Origin: Eubacterium sp.
Lineage (GTDB): Bacteria > Bacillota > Clostridia > Lachnospirales > Lachnospiraceae
NCBI GenBank assembly: GCA_017614395.1
Contig: JAGABX010000146.1
Location: 1 to 64,000, forward strand
Length of the DNA stretch: 64,000 bases
Direction: 5' to 3'
Positions 17,598 through 26,737 of the stretch are shown in pieces; position 1 is the stretch's first letter; each line of letters starts with the position of its first letter. The notes under the pieces are model-generated. The model was not told the DNA's origin, ran no database searches, and saw only the letters and a list, made by a program, of their open reading frames with translations. The translations under genes and the position numbers were made by a program.

Positions 17598-18539
17598 TTA
17601 TCCTTCCCACCTTCCGCTGGCTCCGCATGGCAGTACCAGACCTGATTCCCTGACCGGAAGTCCGATCTCATCAGCCTCCACCACACCTCCCCGGTGCGAT
17701 TTAATCGCTGTTTCCAGCATGTATTTCAAGACCGCGGGCTGCAATCCCGTGGTATACGAATTGATCAAAAAAAACGAAGCAGACTCACTCAGCAGTTCCG
17801 CCGACCGGCATATCAGTTCAAATACACGTTCCTCCAGCTTCCAGACCTCGCCCTTCGGTCCCCGACCGTATGAAGGCGGATCCATGACTATCCCATCATA
17901 TCTCCGGCCTCGCCTGATCTCCCTCTCAACAAATTTCATGCAGTCATCAACCAGATACCGGATGGGTGCTTCTGCCAAACCCGAATTTGCCGCATTCTCC
18001 TTCGCCCATGTCACCATGCCCTTTGCCGCATCAACGTGTGTCACGGCAGCACCGCAGGCAGCACATGCCAAAGTCGCGCCACCCGTATAAGCAAACAGAT
18101 TCATCACGTTAAATCTGCCATTCCCCTGAACACCGGCGCGTCCGGACCTGATTATCCTGTCTGCCATCCACTCCCAGTTGACTGCCTGTTCCGGAAAAAG
18201 CCCTGTATGCTTGAACTGAAACGGTTTCAAATGAAAACGAAGCAAACGTCCGCCCGTCTTTTTCCCGGATCCATTGTCAGAATTATCCCCTCTGCATGCA
18301 GCCAGCCTGTATTCAATGTCCCACTGTTCCGGAAGATCAAAAAATTCCCAATTGCCTCCGCCTTTGCTGCTGCGATGATAATGAGCATTTTTTCGTTTCC
18401 ACTCAGGAGAGTCATGCGGCGTATCCCATATCACCTGAGGATCGGGACGCACTAAAATATAGTCTCCCCAGCGCTCAAGTTTTTCTCCGCCGGAGGTATC
18501 AATAACCTCATAATCCTCCCAGCCATCTGCAAGCCACAT
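17598..18539 (-). CDS. Class I SAM-dependent methyltransferase, RlmI/RlmK-like
   Basis: 313 residues. The SAM-binding region is VMNLFAYTGGATLACAACGA with the acidic THVDAAKGMV, and the catalytic loop VMDPPSYGRGPKGEVW is typical of the COG1092/PF10672 rRNA cytosine methyltransferase family. No PUA domain is present, which fits the short Firmicutes relatives. The target (probably 23S rRNA) is inferred. The stop is followed two bases later by the acylphosphatase start. Confidence 0.85.
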   Translation of the reverse strand: MWLADGWEDYEVIDTSGGEKLERWGDYILVRPDPQVIWDTPHDSPEWKRKNAHYHRSSKGGGNWEFFDLPEQWDIEYRLAACRGDNSDNGSGKKTGGRLLRFHLKPFQFKHTGLFPEQAVNWEWMADRIIRSGRAGVQGNGRFNVMNLFAYTGGATLACAACGAAVTHVDAAKGMVTWAKENAANSGLAEAPIRYLVDDCMKFVEREIRRGRRYDGIVMDPPSYGRGPKGEVWKLEERVFELICRSAELLSESASFFLINSYTTGLQPAVLKYMLETAIKSHRGGVVEADEIGLPVRESGLVLPCGASGRWEG

Positions 18540-18550
18540 GAAATACTACC

Positions 18551-18745
18551 TCAATCTTTCTTTCCGAATGTTTCTTTCAGACTGTCAAATGCGCTTTTGA
18601 ATCCTTTTTCAACAACATCTGTTGCTTTATCGATTTTTCCGTCTAAATCATGTTCCTTGACAAAATCATTGATCTTGCCCTCTGCACCGTTGAAAAGATC
18701 CACTGCCTTATCAATTATTCCTTCATCTTTTTTCTGTTCCTCCAT
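18551..18745 (-). CDS. Small charged helical protein of unknown function
   Basis: 64 residues, rich in Lys, Asp and Glu, predicted almost wholly helical (IDKAVDLFNGAEGKINDFVK and GKIDKATDVVEKGFKSAF), with repeated D-K-A-hydrophobic heptad-like spacing. It loosely recalls MT0933-like antitoxin or CsbD-like stress proteins, but no assignment is justified. A strong AGGAGG precedes ATG 18745. The gene is followed closely by the methyltransferase. Confidence 0.75.
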   Translation of the reverse strand: MEEQKKDEGIIDKAVDLFNGAEGKINDFVKEHDLDGKIDKATDVVEKGFKSAFDSLKETFGKKD

Positions 18746-18830
18746 GACTGCCTCCTGTTAAAGTTAATTTTAATTATACTTTTTATTTGAGCCGTAATTT
18801 CAAATCTGTCAGTTTTTCCCCATTCTACTG

Positions 18831-20285
18831 CTATACATTAATTTCAGCCGTCATACCCAACAGTTCCTCATGCTCCTTTAATACCGGCTGCACCATCTCC
18901 TGAATATATTCTTTCACCTGACTGGGAGCACGTCCCACATATCTTGACGGATTCATTGAGCTCTTCAACTCTTCTAATCCCATCGGGAAGTTTTCATCCT
19001 CCGCTATCAATTCAAGAAGATTGTTATCAAGCCCGCGCTCCTTAACATGCGTTCCGGCCTTCATGGACAGCTCACGGATCTTCTCATGAAGTTCCTGACG
19101 ATTTCCTCCCGCCTTCGTAACATCCATCATGATGTTTTCGGTAGCCATGAACGGAAGCTCTGCCATGAGATGTTTGGCTATGACTTTATCGTAAACCACC
19201 AGACCATCCGCAACATTCAGATAGAGATCCAGTATTCCGTCAGTAGCCAAAAAACCTTCAGCTACAGACAATCTCTTATTAGCCGAATCGTCCAGAGTCC
19301 TCTCGAACCATTGTGTGGCCGATGTTATCATCGGATTCAGCGTATCTATCATCACATAACGTGAAAGCGACGCGATTCTCTCCGAGCGCATCGGATTCCG
19401 CTTGTACGCCATTGCCGACGATCCGATCTGTCCTTTTTCAAAAGGCTCCTCAACCTCCTTCAAATGCTGCAGCAGGCGTATATCATTAGAAAACTTGTGT
19501 GCGGAAGCTGCGATTCCCGCCAGCACATTTACCACCCTGGTATCCAGTTTTCTCGAATATGTCTGACCTGAAACGGGAAAACATGCATCAAATCCCATTT
19601 TTTCAGCAATCATTCGATCAGCCTGCCGGCATTTCTCCTCATCTCCGTCAAACAGCTCCAAAAACGAGGCCTGAGTTCCGGTCGTTCCCTTGGAACCTAG
19701 AAGTTTCATACCATCCAATACATACTCGAGATCCTCTAAATCCATCATCAGTTCCTGGATCCACAGTGTTGCTCGCTTTCCGACTGTCGTTGGCTGAGCC
19801 GGCTGGAAATGAGTAAACGCAAGTGTAGGAAGATCCTTGTACCGCATGGCAAATTTTGAAAGCACGTCAATGACATTTACAAGCTTTTTCCTTATCAGAC
19901 GCAGCCCCTCACGCATGATGATAACATCTGTATTGTCACCGACATAACACGATGTGGCGCCGAGATGTATTATTCCGGCAGCGTTTGGACATTGCTGTCC
20001 GTATGCATAAACATGACTCATGACATCATGACGGACGATTTTTTCCCTCTCCCTGGCAACCTCATAATTGATATCATCCTGATGGGCTTTCAGTTCATCA
20101 ATCTGTTCCTGAGAGATTCGCGGATTTCCGTCCGCATCCTTCAGCCCCAACTCACGCTCTGTCTCAGCAAGTGCAATCCACAACCGCCTCCATGTCCTGA
20201 ATTTCATATCCTGCGAAAAAATAAACTGCATTTCTTTACTCGCGTACCGCTCTGAAAGAGGGCTGGTGTATCCATCTGTTCCCAT
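18831..20285 (-). CDS. purB: Adenylosuccinate lyase
   Basis: Fumarase/aspartase superfamily lyase acting twice in purine synthesis (SAICAR to AICAR, adenylosuccinate to AMP). About 484 residues. The signature loop is SSAMAYKRNPMRSE, and further conserved parts are HLGATSCYVGDNTD, FTHFQPAQPTTVGKR and GSKGTTGTQASF. ATG 20285 has GAGGA five to six bases upstream; an in-frame ATG 42 bases earlier lacks a site and would encode an unrelated basic stretch. Close behind aroC on the same strand. Confidence 0.95.
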   Translation of the reverse strand: MGTDGYTSPLSERYASKEMQFIFSQDMKFRTWRRLWIALAETERELGLKDADGNPRISQEQIDELKAHQDDINYEVAREREKIVRHDVMSHVYAYGQQCPNAAGIIHLGATSCYVGDNTDVIIMREGLRLIRKKLVNVIDVLSKFAMRYKDLPTLAFTHFQPAQPTTVGKRATLWIQELMMDLEDLEYVLDGMKLLGSKGTTGTQASFLELFDGDEEKCRQADRMIAEKMGFDACFPVSGQTYSRKLDTRVVNVLAGIAASAHKFSNDIRLLQHLKEVEEPFEKGQIGSSAMAYKRNPMRSERIASLSRYVMIDTLNPMITSATQWFERTLDDSANKRLSVAEGFLATDGILDLYLNVADGLVVYDKVIAKHLMAELPFMATENIMMDVTKAGGNRQELHEKIRELSMKAGTHVKERGLDNNLLELIAEDENFPMGLEELKSSMNPSRYVGRAPSQVKEYIQEMVQPVLKEHEELLGMTAEINV

Positions 20286-20339
20286 ATCATTCCTCGCTTT
20301 CCTTGCCACTATAGATATAATCCTCATTTAGCAGCAAAA

Positions 20340-21491
20340 TCAATTCTTGTAAAACGCTTTAATTCTGTCCATTTGCGCAGACATCCCGACCAGCAGTCTG
20401 TCTGTTAAAACAAGGTTTACCATTGACTCAACCACAACTACAGCACGTGGGACAATGACCGGATCATGTCTCCCCCTGACCTCTATGGTTATTTCTTCCC
20501 CCTTATCCGTTACAGTCTGTTGGGGTTTACTGATTGACGGGGTAGGCTTAAACGCCGCTCTGATCACAATATCATCACCGTCACTGATTCCTCCGAGTAT
20601 CCCGCCACTGTTATTGGTCAGTTTGATACCGGATGATGAAAAAGCGTCATTGTCAGTCGAACCATTCATGCCGGCCACTGAAAATCCGGCCCCGATTTCG
20701 ACTCCCTTAACAGCTCCGATAGAAAAAAGCGCATGCCCCAGAAGTGCATCAAGTTTTCCGAAAACAGGATCACCCACGCCTGCCGGAACTCCTGTCACTA
20801 TGCACTCTATGATTCCGCCAGCCGAATCACCCTGCTTCATCAACTCGGAGAGATACTCCTCTGCCCGTGCCGAGGCATCAGGATCCGGCATTCGCAGGGG
20901 GCTTTTTTCAATCATTTCCCTCGACGGCACAAATCCGGTTCGGGTTTTCTCTTCAGCTTCGTCGGACACTGTTCCGTCTTTTGAATAAACACCGTTCACA
21001 CATTCACATGGTCCGATCTGTTTTACATAAGCCGTAGTAGCGATGCCCAATTCCTCCAGAAATTTCCCAGCCACTACACCGGCCGCCACGCGCGACGCTG
21101 TTTCCCTGCCGGAGGATCGGCCGCCACCCCTGTAATCACGGAATCCGTATTTTGCGTCAAATGTATAATCAGCGTGTCCCGGTCTGTAAATATGCGCTAT
21201 CTCGCTGTAATCTCCCGATTTTTGCGAAGTATTTCGAATCACGAGAGATATTGGAGTTCCTGTAGTTCGACCTTCAAATACTCCCGAAAGTATCTCTACC
21301 TGATCCTGTTCGGCTCTCGGTGTCACATATTTTGTCTGTCCGGGACGTCTGCGAGCCATGGCGGACTCAAAATCTTTTTCAGTCAGATTTATACCGGCAG
21401 GGCATCCATCAACAACCACACCAAGCGCTTTTCCGTGTGATTCGCCCCATGTACTGACCTGAAAAATGCTGCCAAATGATGATCCATTCAT
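20340..21491 (-). CDS. aroC: Chorismate synthase
   Basis: FMN-dependent last step of the shikimate pathway (EPSP to chorismate). 383 residues. Signatures GESHGKALGVVVDGCPAG, ARRRPGQTKYVTPRAE, YGFRDYRGGGRSSGRETASR and FKPTPSISKPQQTV are all present. The start has GGGAG seven bases upstream. The gene is divergent from the CheX-like gene. Confidence 0.96.
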   Translation of the reverse strand: MNGSSFGSIFQVSTWGESHGKALGVVVDGCPAGINLTEKDFESAMARRRPGQTKYVTPRAEQDQVEILSGVFEGRTTGTPISLVIRNTSQKSGDYSEIAHIYRPGHADYTFDAKYGFRDYRGGGRSSGRETASRVAAGVVAGKFLEELGIATTAYVKQIGPCECVNGVYSKDGTVSDEAEEKTRTGFVPSREMIEKSPLRMPDPDASARAEEYLSELMKQGDSAGGIIECIVTGVPAGVGDPVFGKLDALLGHALFSIGAVKGVEIGAGFSVAGMNGSTDNDAFSSSGIKLTNNSGGILGGISDGDDIVIRAAFKPTPSISKPQQTVTDKGEEITIEVRGRHDPVIVPRAVVVVESMVNLVLTDRLLVGMSAQMDRIKAFYKN

Positions 21492-21530
21492 ATTTTTTCT
21501 CCCTAATATGAAATTAACATGAAAATTATG

Positions 21531-21559
21531 TTGTTTTTTTTTTATTTTTATTGTATAAT
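21531..21559 (+). promoter_or_regulatory. Candidate promoter of the CheX-like gene (TTGTTT, 17 bp, TATAAT)
   Basis: -35 TTGTTT at 21531-21536, 17-base T-rich spacer, -10 TATAAT at 21554-21559. A short inverted repeat AACAT/ATGTT (21516-21532) overlaps the -35 box. Confidence 0.55.
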
Positions 21560-21591
21560 GGTATAACGAGCATAACTGAAAGGAGACACTT

Positions 21592-22461
21592 ATGTTTAGT
21601 CAGTTTTTTGGAAATTATCTTGTGGAAAATCAGAAGATCACAGCTGAGCAATTCTCCTCATGCATGAATTACATCAAGGCAAACCGCGTAAAACTCGGTC
21701 TTATTGCCGAAAGTGAGGGGCTTCTGACCAGCAGCCAGGTTATGGAACTCAACTATCTCCAGGTTCAATCCGACGAACGTTTCGGCGACCTTGCAGTCAA
21801 GAAGGGATACCTGACTGAGTCTGATGTAAACTACCTGCTCGGACTGCAAAGCAACCCATATCTTCTGTTTGTGCAGGCTCTCGATGAAAACGGCTGCCTG
21901 ACTCACGACGAGATTGACTACAATCTCACTGCATTCCAAAAGGAAAACGATTATTCAAACTCCATTATGAAGGCCATCCGTGATGCAAACATTGAAGGAA
22001 TGTTACCGGCCTTCGTTGATATATCAGACAAGCGTTATTTGGATCTGATCGGACTGGCCTTGCGTAACATTATCCGGTTTATAAACACATTCATACGTAT
22101 TGCTCCCGGTTCGTTTGTTTCGGGACTGAAACCCAAATACGCCGCCTACCAGCACACCATCGGCGATTATTCGTGTATGCTTGGATTCACCGGTGAAAAC
22201 GATGATATCCTCATGATGGCAGATGGTTATGCCAAGGAGGAATTCGGAGTTGTTGATGAGGATGCGCTGGATTCTATCGCCGAATTTACCAACTGTGTCA
22301 ACGGACTGTATGCTGCCGAGCTCAGTTTCCAAAACATCACTATGGATATGATGCCACCGAAGCTGACATTTGATGAAGAAATTGACACTAACGGCGAATA
22401 CTACTCTCTTCCTATTTTCCTGGAGGGCAAACAATGTAATCTAATCATAAGATTTGACTAA
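21592..22461 (+). CDS. CheX-like chemotaxis protein with N-terminal helical repeats
   Basis: 289 residues. The C-terminal half (about 150-289) resembles CheX/CheC-type CheY phosphatases: an alpha-beta arrangement with DLIGLALRNIIRFINTFI, SCMLGFTGENDDILMMADGY and EFTNCVNGLYAAELSF. The canonical ExxN pair is not clean, so activity is uncertain. The N-terminal half has two repeats of the form LGLIAESEGLLTSSQVMELN and FGDLAVKKGYLTESDVNYLL, like the GspE/MshE N-terminal domain that can bind c-di-GMP in other proteins. It is followed by cheY in the same direction, which supports a role in motility signalling. Confidence 0.7.
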   Translation: MFSQFFGNYLVENQKITAEQFSSCMNYIKANRVKLGLIAESEGLLTSSQVMELNYLQVQSDERFGDLAVKKGYLTESDVNYLLGLQSNPYLLFVQALDENGCLTHDEIDYNLTAFQKENDYSNSIMKAIRDANIEGMLPAFVDISDKRYLDLIGLALRNIIRFINTFIRIAPGSFVSGLKPKYAAYQHTIGDYSCMLGFTGENDDILMMADGYAKEEFGVVDEDALDSIAEFTNCVNGLYAAELSFQNITMDMMPPKLTFDEEIDTNGEYYSLPIFLEGKQCNLIIRFD

Positions 22462-22545
22462 TCTATTAACAATAACTTATTTGCAATATGTAAATATATG
22501 TGATAGCAAACAATCCAATCAATATAAACAGGAGGCGCTTGATTT

Positions 22546-22911
22546 ATGGCAACCATTCTTATTGTTGACGACTCCCGCACATCGCGGCGAATGTTGGCTA
22601 ATATATTGGAAAAATTCGGTCACAAGGTAATCGGCGAAGCAAAAAACGGCGAGGAAGGTGTAGCGAAATACAAGGAATTAAAACCTGACATCGTCACTCT
22701 CGACATTACCATGCCCGTCATGGACGGACTGGGCGCACTCGACGGAATCATCAGTGAGGATCCTGAGGCCAATGTAATCATGGTTACCGCCGCCGGTCAA
22801 AAGGAGAAGATGGTCGAAGCCATCAAACGAGGCGCGTTGGAATTCATGCAAAAGCCATTTGATCCGGATCAGATCCAGTCAATCATTGAGTCGATTTTAA
22901 CAAATGATTGA
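22546..22911 (+). CDS. cheY: CheY-type single-domain response regulator
   Basis: 121 residues, a receiver domain only. The acidic pocket is ILIVDDSRTSRR, the phosphoacceptor Asp lies in IVTLDITMPVMDG, the conserved Thr in IMVTAAG and the Lys in FMQKPF. GGAGG lies upstream of ATG 22546. Coupled with the CheX-like gene upstream, it probably transmits a chemotaxis-like signal to the flagellar switch. Its 3' end overlaps the facing membrane-protein gene by 29 bases. Confidence 0.93.
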   Translation: MATILIVDDSRTSRRMLANILEKFGHKVIGEAKNGEEGVAKYKELKPDIVTLDITMPVMDGLGALDGIISEDPEANVIMVTAAGQKEKMVEAIKRGALEFMQKPFDPDQIQSIIESILTND

Positions 22912-23674
22912 TTTTCCGTGTTTTCAGGTAATTCAAAACCACCCACAGTGACCACAACGCTGCCGTTCCCATCAGTACATGGTATATTACCGACGACACG
23001 ATTTCCGGCATCAGCGTTGGCAGCAATGTATCCAAAAACTTTATCATAAACTGAGAAACAAAAGGGATTAAAAACATATAGAGTGGCCGCCCGTTCTGCT
23101 GATGATTTGACATCAGCAACGTGGTGGCCATTACTATCAGTGAAAAAATAACTGTATCGAGTATAAAAAGATACATATTCTCAACAGACAGTGACAACAC
23201 CTTGTCCTGCATCTCCTGAGTACCTTCGTATCCTCCAAAACGCATTCTGAAACCAATGATAAGAGGAGCCCCGTATACCAATACGTAATTCCATACCGCA
23301 TATGACAATCCGAACCCTATGCCTACCGCAGGGCCTCTCTCTACGAGCGGTTCCCGCATATTGGACAGATATACGGCCCAACAGAGACCTCCCGTAGTCA
23401 GGAGTGCATAAACCAAAGCAATGATCATCTGCTTGACAACAATACCGAATCCGGAATCAAACCACGTATTCTGCATCATCATGGCTCCGACCCATCCGTA
23501 AGCCATAACATATATCCATGCCTCCCACAGATACCCGAGCAGTCCGTAACATGCAGCAACCGGCAGTCCCTTCACCTTTAATTCTTTCTTTGCATGTAAA
23601 AAAAGTACGATCTGGATCATAACCGGCACTACTATTGCCAATATCATCCCGACTAACTGTCCCACTGAAACCAT
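22883..23674 (-). CDS. Polytopic membrane protein, possibly YhfC-like
   Basis: 263 residues with about seven hydrophobic segments. VGIGFGLSYAVWNYVLVYGA and the overall length resemble the YhfC family, predicted by others to be intramembrane proteases, but I see no convincing catalytic motif. The start is uncertain because only a weak ribosome binding site is present. It overlaps the cheY 3' end convergently by 29 bases. Confidence 0.65.
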   Translation of the reverse strand: MVSVGQLVGMILAIVVPVMIQIVLFLHAKKELKVKGLPVAACYGLLGYLWEAWIYVMAYGWVGAMMMQNTWFDSGFGIVVKQMIIALVYALLTTGGLCWAVYLSNMREPLVERGPAVGIGFGLSYAVWNYVLVYGAPLIIGFRMRFGGYEGTQEMQDKVLSLSVENMYLFILDTVIFSLIVMATTLLMSNHQQNGRPLYMFLIPFVSQFMIKFLDTLLPTLMPEIVSSVIYHVLMGTAALWSLWVVLNYLKTRKINHLLKSTQ

Positions 23675-23747
23675 ATTACTATCTATCCTTCCGCAATTTG
23701 CGACACCCGGTCAACCCCGGATCAGCAAATCAATTACCTAAAACATA

Positions 23748-24953
23748 TCAAAGTACTCGAATTACTTTTCTTATATCATGAAATCCCTCAAGTTTTTCAT
23801 TGAGTTCAGTCTCCGTCATAATGTCCGTGATAAATCCAACCTCTCCGTCACAGCCATCAGGCGCCGAAATCGATTCTCCGTCACCAAGAGATCTAAGCTT
23901 ATCCTTCTCAGCAGCGCCGACACGCAGGAAAAAGTGATTTTTCATTGAATCAGCCGGTGCAATCTCCTGCTTTTTCTCATCCCAACGTATTGTAACCGGA
24001 ATATCGCGGTTTTTCACTGCCTCAACTATGTCTGTGACAACCGCGCTGGCAGTGGCCTCCTTGCCGGCTCCCTGCCCATAGAACATCACATCTCCCAGCA
24101 TATTTCCGGTCACGGTTATGGCGTTAAACACTCCATCCACACTGTACAGCGGATTTGACGGTCCTATCATGAACGGAGCAACCAGGGCATAGAGCCGGCC
24201 GTTCTCCTTGCGGCTCATACCCAATAGCCTGATTTTTCGTCCTGATTTTACCGCGTATTCTATATCCTCTTTTGTTATTCCCGAAATGCCTTCGGTTTTT
24301 ATATCCTCGTAATCAACCTGAGCACCATATGCCAATGCCGTTAATATCGCGATTTTACGACAGGTATCGTGTCCTTCAACGTCCGCTGTCGGATCAGCCT
24401 CGGCGTATCCCAGCGACTGCGCTTCCTTCAAAACCTCTCCGTAATCAGATCCCTCATCAGCCATCTTGGTCAGTATGAAATTCGTTGTTCCGTTCAATAT
24501 TCCGCAGATCGAGAGAATCTCGTCCGCAACAATGCACCTGTTTAAAGGTCGAAGTATGGGAATTCCACCGCCTACACTTGCTTCAAAGAAAAAATGGACT
24601 CCCTTTTCCGACGCAATCCTGATCAGCTCAGTTCCATGCGCGGCAACCAAAGCTTTGTTGGATGTGCATACACTTTTTCCGGCAAGCAGGCAGCGTTTGA
24701 CAAAATCGTATGCCGGCTTGGTTCCACCCATTGTCTCAACTACTACGTCAATATCACCATCATTTTCTATATCACTGAAATCATGTGTTAATACATCCGA
24801 AACGGGATCTCCCGGAAAATCGCGGAGATCCAAAACCCTGGCTACCTCCACAGGCTCACCGGCTTTTTCCGTAATAATGGAACTGTTTTCGGTCAAAACA
24901 TGAACCACTCCCGATCCTACCGTTCCATAACCTAAAACTGCTACTTTACTCAT
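23748..24953 (-). CDS. hom: Homoserine dehydrogenase
   Basis: NAD(P)-dependent reduction of aspartate semialdehyde to homoserine for threonine and methionine. 401 residues. Rossmann motif VAVLGYGTVGSGV, substrate region ASVGGGIPILRPL, ILNGTTNFILTKM and the catalytic-lysine region EAQSLGYAEADPTADVEG. The C-terminal part after about residue 320 is shorter than a full ACT domain and diverged. The start overlaps the cheW-like gene by eight bases, with AGGAGG inside that gene. Confidence 0.94.
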   Translation of the reverse strand: MSKVAVLGYGTVGSGVVHVLTENSSIITEKAGEPVEVARVLDLRDFPGDPVSDVLTHDFSDIENDGDIDVVVETMGGTKPAYDFVKRCLLAGKSVCTSNKALVAAHGTELIRIASEKGVHFFFEASVGGGIPILRPLNRCIVADEILSICGILNGTTNFILTKMADEGSDYGEVLKEAQSLGYAEADPTADVEGHDTCRKIAILTALAYGAQVDYEDIKTEGISGITKEDIEYAVKSGRKIRLLGMSRKENGRLYALVAPFMIGPSNPLYSVDGVFNAITVTGNMLGDVMFYGQGAGKEATASAVVTDIVEAVKNRDIPVTIRWDEKKQEIAPADSMKNHFFLRVGAAEKDKLRSLGDGESISAPDGCDGEVGFITDIMTETELNEKLEGFHDIRKVIRVL

Positions 24954-25533
24954 CTTCTGACTCCTCCTGCATCCTGGCTATTTCTTCTTCGCGCTTTCTT
25001 TTTTCCTCTTCCTTGCGGAGGCGTTCCTCCTCGATTCGTTTGCGCTCCTCCTCACGTCTCTCCTCCTCAATGGTATCAATCAGCTTTTTCAAATCAGAAC
25101 ATTGCTCACGCGACAACAAACCGTCCGGATTAATGACCACAACCAGCGCGCGGTTCTTTTTCTGTACCACGCAATCCGCATAATTTGTTTTATCCTTATT
25201 GAAATAGCCCGGCACAGCCTGTACAGCGGTATCCTCCACGGAAACAATCTCTGATATTCCGTCACACTCCATCGCGTAATCTCCGCATAACGACTGGAAA
25301 ATCGCGATTTTCCTTTCAGCATTTTTTTTCGTGACATCGGAATCCGGAATCTGCAGAAGCTGCTCCTGATCCACTAACGGAATTCTCTCTCCGTGAACGG
25401 TCACTATGCCCTTGACAAATCCCGGCAAATCGTCTCGAGGCTCTATCTCCGCTCTGTTTGCAATATTCCGCATCTGCGAAACATCTACGCCAAACTCACG
25501 GTCTTTCAAAATAAAGCATACGACTTCCTTCAT
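24946..25533 (-). CDS. CheW-domain protein with charged helical tail
   Basis: 195 residues. The CheW fold covers about residues 1-145: VCFILKDREFGVDVSQMRNI, PGFVKGIVTVHGERIPLVD and ISEIVSVEDTAVQAVPGYF. CheW couples chemoreceptors to CheA. The last 45 residues are an uninterrupted run of Glu, Arg and Lys of the single-alpha-helix (ER/K) type, not usual for CheW. It is encoded between prfB and hom with a 16-base gap and an eight-base overlap, so it is expressed with housekeeping genes rather than a chemotaxis operon. Confidence 0.88.
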   Translation of the reverse strand: MKEVVCFILKDREFGVDVSQMRNIANRAEIEPRDDLPGFVKGIVTVHGERIPLVDQEQLLQIPDSDVTKKNAERKIAIFQSLCGDYAMECDGISEIVSVEDTAVQAVPGYFNKDKTNYADCVVQKKNRALVVVINPDGLLSREQCSDLKKLIDTIEEERREEERKRIEEERLRKEEEKRKREEEIARMQEESEDE

Positions 25534-25549
25534 AGAAAAATCCCCCCTT

Positions 25550-26662
25550 TTATGATGGGTTCTCGTTTATCCATTTCAGGTACGCATTCATAAACATATC
25601 CAGATCTCCGTCCATAACCGCCTGAACATTGCTCGTTTTAACCTCTGTACGGAGATCATTTACCATCGTATACGGCTGCATAACATATGATCTGATCTGG
25701 GATCCGAAACCATTTTCCATAACTTCACCGCGGATTCCCTGCTCTTTCTCCAAATTCTCCTGCTCCTTCAGGATCAGCAGCTTCGTTTTCAGCATCTGCA
25801 TAGCCTTGTCCTTGTTCATATGCTGTGAACGCTCATTCTGACACTGAACCACTATCCCGGTCGGAAAATGGGTGATGCGGATTGCCGAAGACGTCTTGTT
25901 GATGTGCTGACCGCCCGCTCCGCTTGAGCGATAAGTGTCAATCCTGATATCATCATCGGCTATATCGATATCTATCTCCCTCTCTATATCCGGCATTACA
26001 TCGCATGACACAAACGAGGTCTGACGTTTTCCCTGAGCATTAAACGGCGATATTCTGACTAAACGATGCACTCCGTGTTCACTTTTCAGATATCCGTAAG
26101 CATTTGTTCCTTCTATTTGGAGGGTTACGGATTTCAGACCTGCCTCATCGCCGTCAAGCGAATCCAGCACCTGGACCTTGAAATCCTTTTTATCTGCCCA
26201 GCGCTCATACATCCGGCAAAGCATACTGGCCCAGTCACAGCTCTCTGTTCCACCCGCTCCCGCATGCAAAGTCAAAATCGCATTTTCTGAGTCATACTCG
26301 CCGGTCAGCATTGTTGACACCTTCAATGTATCAAATTTAGTTTTAAATTCTTCAAATTCACTCTCAACCTCAGGAATAAGTGATTCGTCATTTTCCTCAT
26401 TGCCCATTTCTATGAGCGTCATGATGTCCTCATAGTCCGAACTCAATCCGTCAGCCTGCTCTACGATTGATTTGAGATCCTTTGCCTCCTTCATCGAGGC
26501 GGAAGCGGCATCGGCATCGTCCCAGAAATTCGGTGCTTCCATGTTGCGCTCAAGTTCCTGGATACGGAGTATCTTGTCCTCTAAACTCAGTGATTTCCGA
26601 ACCTCCTCCAGCGGTTTTTCATACCCCTGAAGTTCGATACGGATATTATCTAATGCAACCAT
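25550..26662 (-). CDS. prfB: Peptide chain release factor 2, without programmed frameshift
   Basis: Recognises UGA and UAA stop codons and releases the peptide. 370 residues. The anticodon-like SPF is in RISPFNAQGKRQ, and the catalytic GGQ is in SSGAGGQHINKT. The first 40 codons are in a single frame and no CUU-UGA-C shift site is present near codon 25, so the usual autoregulatory frameshift is missing. AGGAG precedes ATG 26662. Confidence 0.95.
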   Translation of the reverse strand: MVALDNIRIELQGYEKPLEEVRKSLSLEDKILRIQELERNMEAPNFWDDADAASASMKEAKDLKSIVEQADGLSSDYEDIMTLIEMGNEENDESLIPEVESEFEEFKTKFDTLKVSTMLTGEYDSENAILTLHAGAGGTESCDWASMLCRMYERWADKKDFKVQVLDSLDGDEAGLKSVTLQIEGTNAYGYLKSEHGVHRLVRISPFNAQGKRQTSFVSCDVMPDIEREIDIDIADDDIRIDTYRSSGAGGQHINKTSSAIRITHFPTGIVVQCQNERSQHMNKDKAMQMLKTKLLILKEQENLEKEQGIRGEVMENGFGSQIRSYVMQPYTMVNDLRTEVKTSNVQAVMDGDLDMFMNAYLKWINENPS

Positions 26663-26737
26663 TATTAACTCCTGTCTTAATAACTCTATGTTTCAGTTGT
26701 CCGTTTTCATGAAAAAGCAATCCACACCAATCGGCGA

